From CAIODY01 sp041192505 (lineage in GTDB: Bacteria; Bacteroidota; Bacteroidia; Chitinophagales; CAIODY01), in contig JBEEMV010000233.1 in assembly GCA_041192505.1 (NCBI GenBank), positions 1 to 15,842 on the forward strand: a stretch of DNA of 15,842 nucleotides, written 5' to 3'. The notes below the pieces were generated by a model, which searched no databases, was not told the DNA's origin, and was given only the letters and a program-made list of their open reading frames with translations. Each line of letters begins with the position of its first letter. Position 1 is the stretch's first letter. This document shows positions 14,901-15,842 of this stretch, piece by piece. The position numbers and the translations under genes are program-made.

Positions 14901-14951
14901 ATCAATGCACTTAATCCTATTACAGCAGCACAAAATTTTAAAGTAAATTAA
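11928..14951 (+). CDS. Exported M1-family zinc metallopeptidase with barrel-like C-terminal domain
   Basis: A 1007-residue protein with a signal peptide (MKRIFILLLVVFSFSNIVSA, cleavage near residue 20). Residues about 25-240 are the M1 N-terminal beta domain. Residues about 250-530 are the peptidase, with GGGMEYP at 337-343 in place of the classic GxMEN substrate loop, HEVGHNW at 363-369, and the third zinc ligand E386 (WMDEGIN), giving HExxH-18-E. Y463 in VYAKTPLVF is the likely catalytic tyrosine. After a linker, residues about 643-1007 are made of alternating polar and hydrophobic strands with aromatic ends, like an outer-membrane beta-barrel. The protein would then be an aminopeptidase held at the outer membrane. 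Peptide uptake or turnover is the likely job. Substrate and topology are inferred. Confidence 0.88.
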   Translation: MKRIFILLLVVFSFSNIVSAQNYWQQDVHYKIDVKLDDVNHFLKGNIEIRYTNHSPNALPYIYFHLWPNAYRDNTTEFAKQQVNMGTTDFYFANEEDRGFIDNFNFMVDGKPGRFVLIDDTIDIGKLLLDKPLQPNQSVIITTPFRVKIPKTFSRLGHDGQQYQISQWFPKPAVYDKNGWNEMPYLDQGEFYSEYGSFDVKITLPKNYVVGATGDLQNEDEKIFLDTLAAQTATMDGFAFDKKFPKSNDTTKTLHYTANHVHDFAWFADKRYLVLKGNVTLQSGRTVNTWLLFTPRGGRYWKNALPYINHAVENYSKWIGEYPYNNVTAVEGKLEAGGGMEYPMITVIGKVQSSAMLETVIVHEVGHNWFQGVLGSNERMHPWMDEGINSYYENRYSKEIAAPQKPSVKKSKGISISLGGVKDKNGNTMSYLGYAFSAWKNEDQPCELPAIEYSSLNYFGDVYAKTPLVFNYLANTIGQQTFDSIMHLYYAQFQFKHPQPDDIKAIFNANTKQNIDWFWNDAINSTKKFDLRLKNINRKTEKIGTDEFYKVTVKNESNVRTPYSISALRNDTIISTINYGGFLGEMDVLFPVGKYSKLVIDAQHIIPELNRQNNSSKIAGNFRKIEPLKIGSTGFLKMPTRNQLSIVPMIGYNYYNGLMPGLIFGNAFMPGNKWTYQLLPMIGLKHTDLAFTGKVVRHWNVNKSFINHVQAGVGANAFDMDFGVEQKYVRIRPFVEMHFKNKHPFDGVSEKIILESSIIRTGSTTDFTIDNFSKQATQKFYLATYEYVNNDKISPQKFTGQIQNNKNDFKITATFETGLMYKKNKYFRVRGFGGIVSDANPSFGFKLKMSGFTGFDDYLYNNMYMGRNESNGIWAKQIYMQEGGFRQLTWHQKYIGYSNSILGSLNFTFDLPISLPLSIYADFGMYGLKQPYKYEYDKIQYDGGIILRVAENLQINFPLFASQDFRDNIKSVYGSQSKFKQWGNRITFVFNINALNPITAAQNFKVN

Positions 14952-15654
14952 AATTTACTATTGCATTGTTTTTAAGTATTGGCACAACAGCTGTTTCATT
15001 TTCAGTTAAGCAATACCGTAAATCATCAGCAGCGCCCAGATTCATCAACCTACCAAAATGGTTGGCTTGGCGATGATATTCATATATATTATTTTTAGCC
15101 ATAGCATATATTTGTTCCATCATTTTTGATGAATCGCAAGCCATCGTAAAATCATTTTTTAGCCTATGTACAATGCCGCCAGCCATAATACTGTCTTCCA
15201 TGTTCACTTTATCCTTCCAAGCACTACAAGCCATTATCACAGGCTTATTTTGTTGCAATAAATAGTTGGCCAAAGCATCCATATTTACAAATGCCCCAAT
15301 CACAATTTGTTCGGCAGCCAAACACATATTAAGCATTTTGGTGCCATTGGTAGTAGTAAGCACTAAAGTTTTATCCCTTATGCTATCAGTCATATATTGC
15401 TTTGGCGAATTGCCATACACAAAACCTTCGGGCAATTTTGCATCCCTTTCGGCAGCTAATAAATAATCAGTATTTTTATACGTTAAACATTCTTCAACTG
15501 TTGAAACAGGTATAATTTTATTTGCTCCATACTGCAATACTGTGCAAATAGTGCTGGTAGCCCTAAGTACATCAATCACCACAGCAATTTTATTGTCAAG
15601 CGAATAAGTGGGTAATAGACTAGGCGATAAACAAACTTCAATAGTGGGTTTCAT
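14938..15654 (-). CDS. comB: 2-phosphosulfolactate phosphatase family (ComB-like)
   Basis: A 238-residue cytoplasmic protein. The family removes phosphate from 2-phosphosulfolactate. Signatures are VIDVLRATST at 26-35, AERDAKLPEGFVYGNSP at 68-84 (the family's GERxxxxPxGFxxGNSP region), TTNGT at 101-105, ACSAWKDKVNMED at 142-154 and MAGG at 157-160. The start is the ATG at 15654 (MKPTIEVCLSP). A longer frame from 15684 would begin inside the promoter box. Coenzyme M is made by methanogens, so in a bacterium of this type the sulfolactate role is uncertain. A related phosphatase, or supply of C3 sulfonates, is possible. Its 3' end overlaps the convergent M1 peptidase gene by 14 bases. Confidence 0.85.
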   Translation of the reverse strand: MKPTIEVCLSPSLLPTYSLDNKIAVVIDVLRATSTICTVLQYGANKIIPVSTVEECLTYKNTDYLLAAERDAKLPEGFVYGNSPKQYMTDSIRDKTLVLTTTNGTKMLNMCLAAEQIVIGAFVNMDALANYLLQQNKPVIMACSAWKDKVNMEDSIMAGGIVHRLKNDFTMACDSSKMMEQIYAMAKNNIYEYHRQANHFGRLMNLGAADDLRYCLTENETAVVPILKNNAIVNFNLL

Positions 15655-15681
15655 CAATTCAATAAATGTTTTTTTGAAAAC

Positions 15682-15710
15682 CAAAAGTAAAGTTTTTTAG
15701 AAAGAAGCAA
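15682..15710 (-). promoter_or_regulatory. Bacteroidota-type promoter of comB
   Basis: On the minus strand TTG at 15710-15708, 18 bases, then TACTTTTG at 15689-15682, 27 bases before the ATG at 15654. This supports the shorter start. Confidence 0.55.
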
Positions 15711-15740
15711 GCTGATAATTTACAGAAATGTATAAAAACA

Positions 15741-15768
15741 AAAAACCCTTCCGTATTCGGGAAGGGTT
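15741..15768 (-). terminator. Rho-independent terminator for leftward transcription
   Basis: AACCCTTCC (15744-15752) pairs with GGAAGGGTT (15760-15768) around a 7-base loop. Reading leftward the stem is followed by a T-rich tail, TTTTTTGTTTTTATA. It should end a transcript coming from beyond the right edge, upstream of the comB promoter. Confidence 0.75.
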
Positions 15769-15842
15769 GATTGCCTTTTTCTTCTCATTTTTAATAACTA
15801 AAATCCTTTGATATATAAACAATATATATTGATTAAACGTTG

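Overview
This is an AT-rich stretch of a bacterial chromosome, most likely from the Bacteroidota and probably near the Chitinophagaceae (inference). The promoters that can be seen fit the Bacteroidota pattern TTTG, about 19 bases, TAnnTTTG. Several mRNAs have very short leaders without a Shine-Dalgarno motif. Codon use and the housekeeping gene types (LipA, HemL, HisS, a large M1 peptidase with a barrel-like tail, a ComB-family protein) also fit.

Left part, 1-6486. On the minus strand are the 5' part of an rlmB-type rRNA methyltransferase gene, cut by the window edge, and lipA (lipoyl synthase), separated by a 48-bp tandem repeat. On the plus strand follow an unrecognised conserved-looking protein, an exported protein with two thioredoxin domains, a YciO/Sua5-family protein whose stop overlaps the start of a FemAB-like acyltransferase (TAATG), and hemL.

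Middle part, 6487-10406, looks like an accessory island between hemL and hisS. Its outer ends carry inverted copies of one dispersed repeat. Inside are: a promoter-to-terminator unit of about 350 bases with a tRNA-like 3' end and no convincing protein; a tightly overlapping minus-strand operon encoding a two-domain ubiquitin-like (multiubiquitin) protein, a ThiF/E1-like enzyme with an N-terminal DUF6791-like domain, and a Cys/His-rich DUF6527 protein; a 438-base control region with three palindromes, two strong promoters and a possible small RNA; and, divergently, an XRE repressor plus an ImmA/IrrE metallopeptidase. The picture is a ubiquitin-like conjugation cassette under a repressor-protease switch resembling CapH/CapP of CBASS defence loci. 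A defence role is inference. No E2, JAB peptidase or integrase is present in the window.

Right part, 10407-15842. hisS (minus) carries a repeat-derived insert of about 11 residues. An exported M1 metallopeptidase of 1007 residues has a barrel-like C-terminal third. A ComB-like protein (minus) overlaps its 3' end by 14 bases. A terminator near 15744-15768 belongs to leftward transcription, probably from a gene beyond the right edge.
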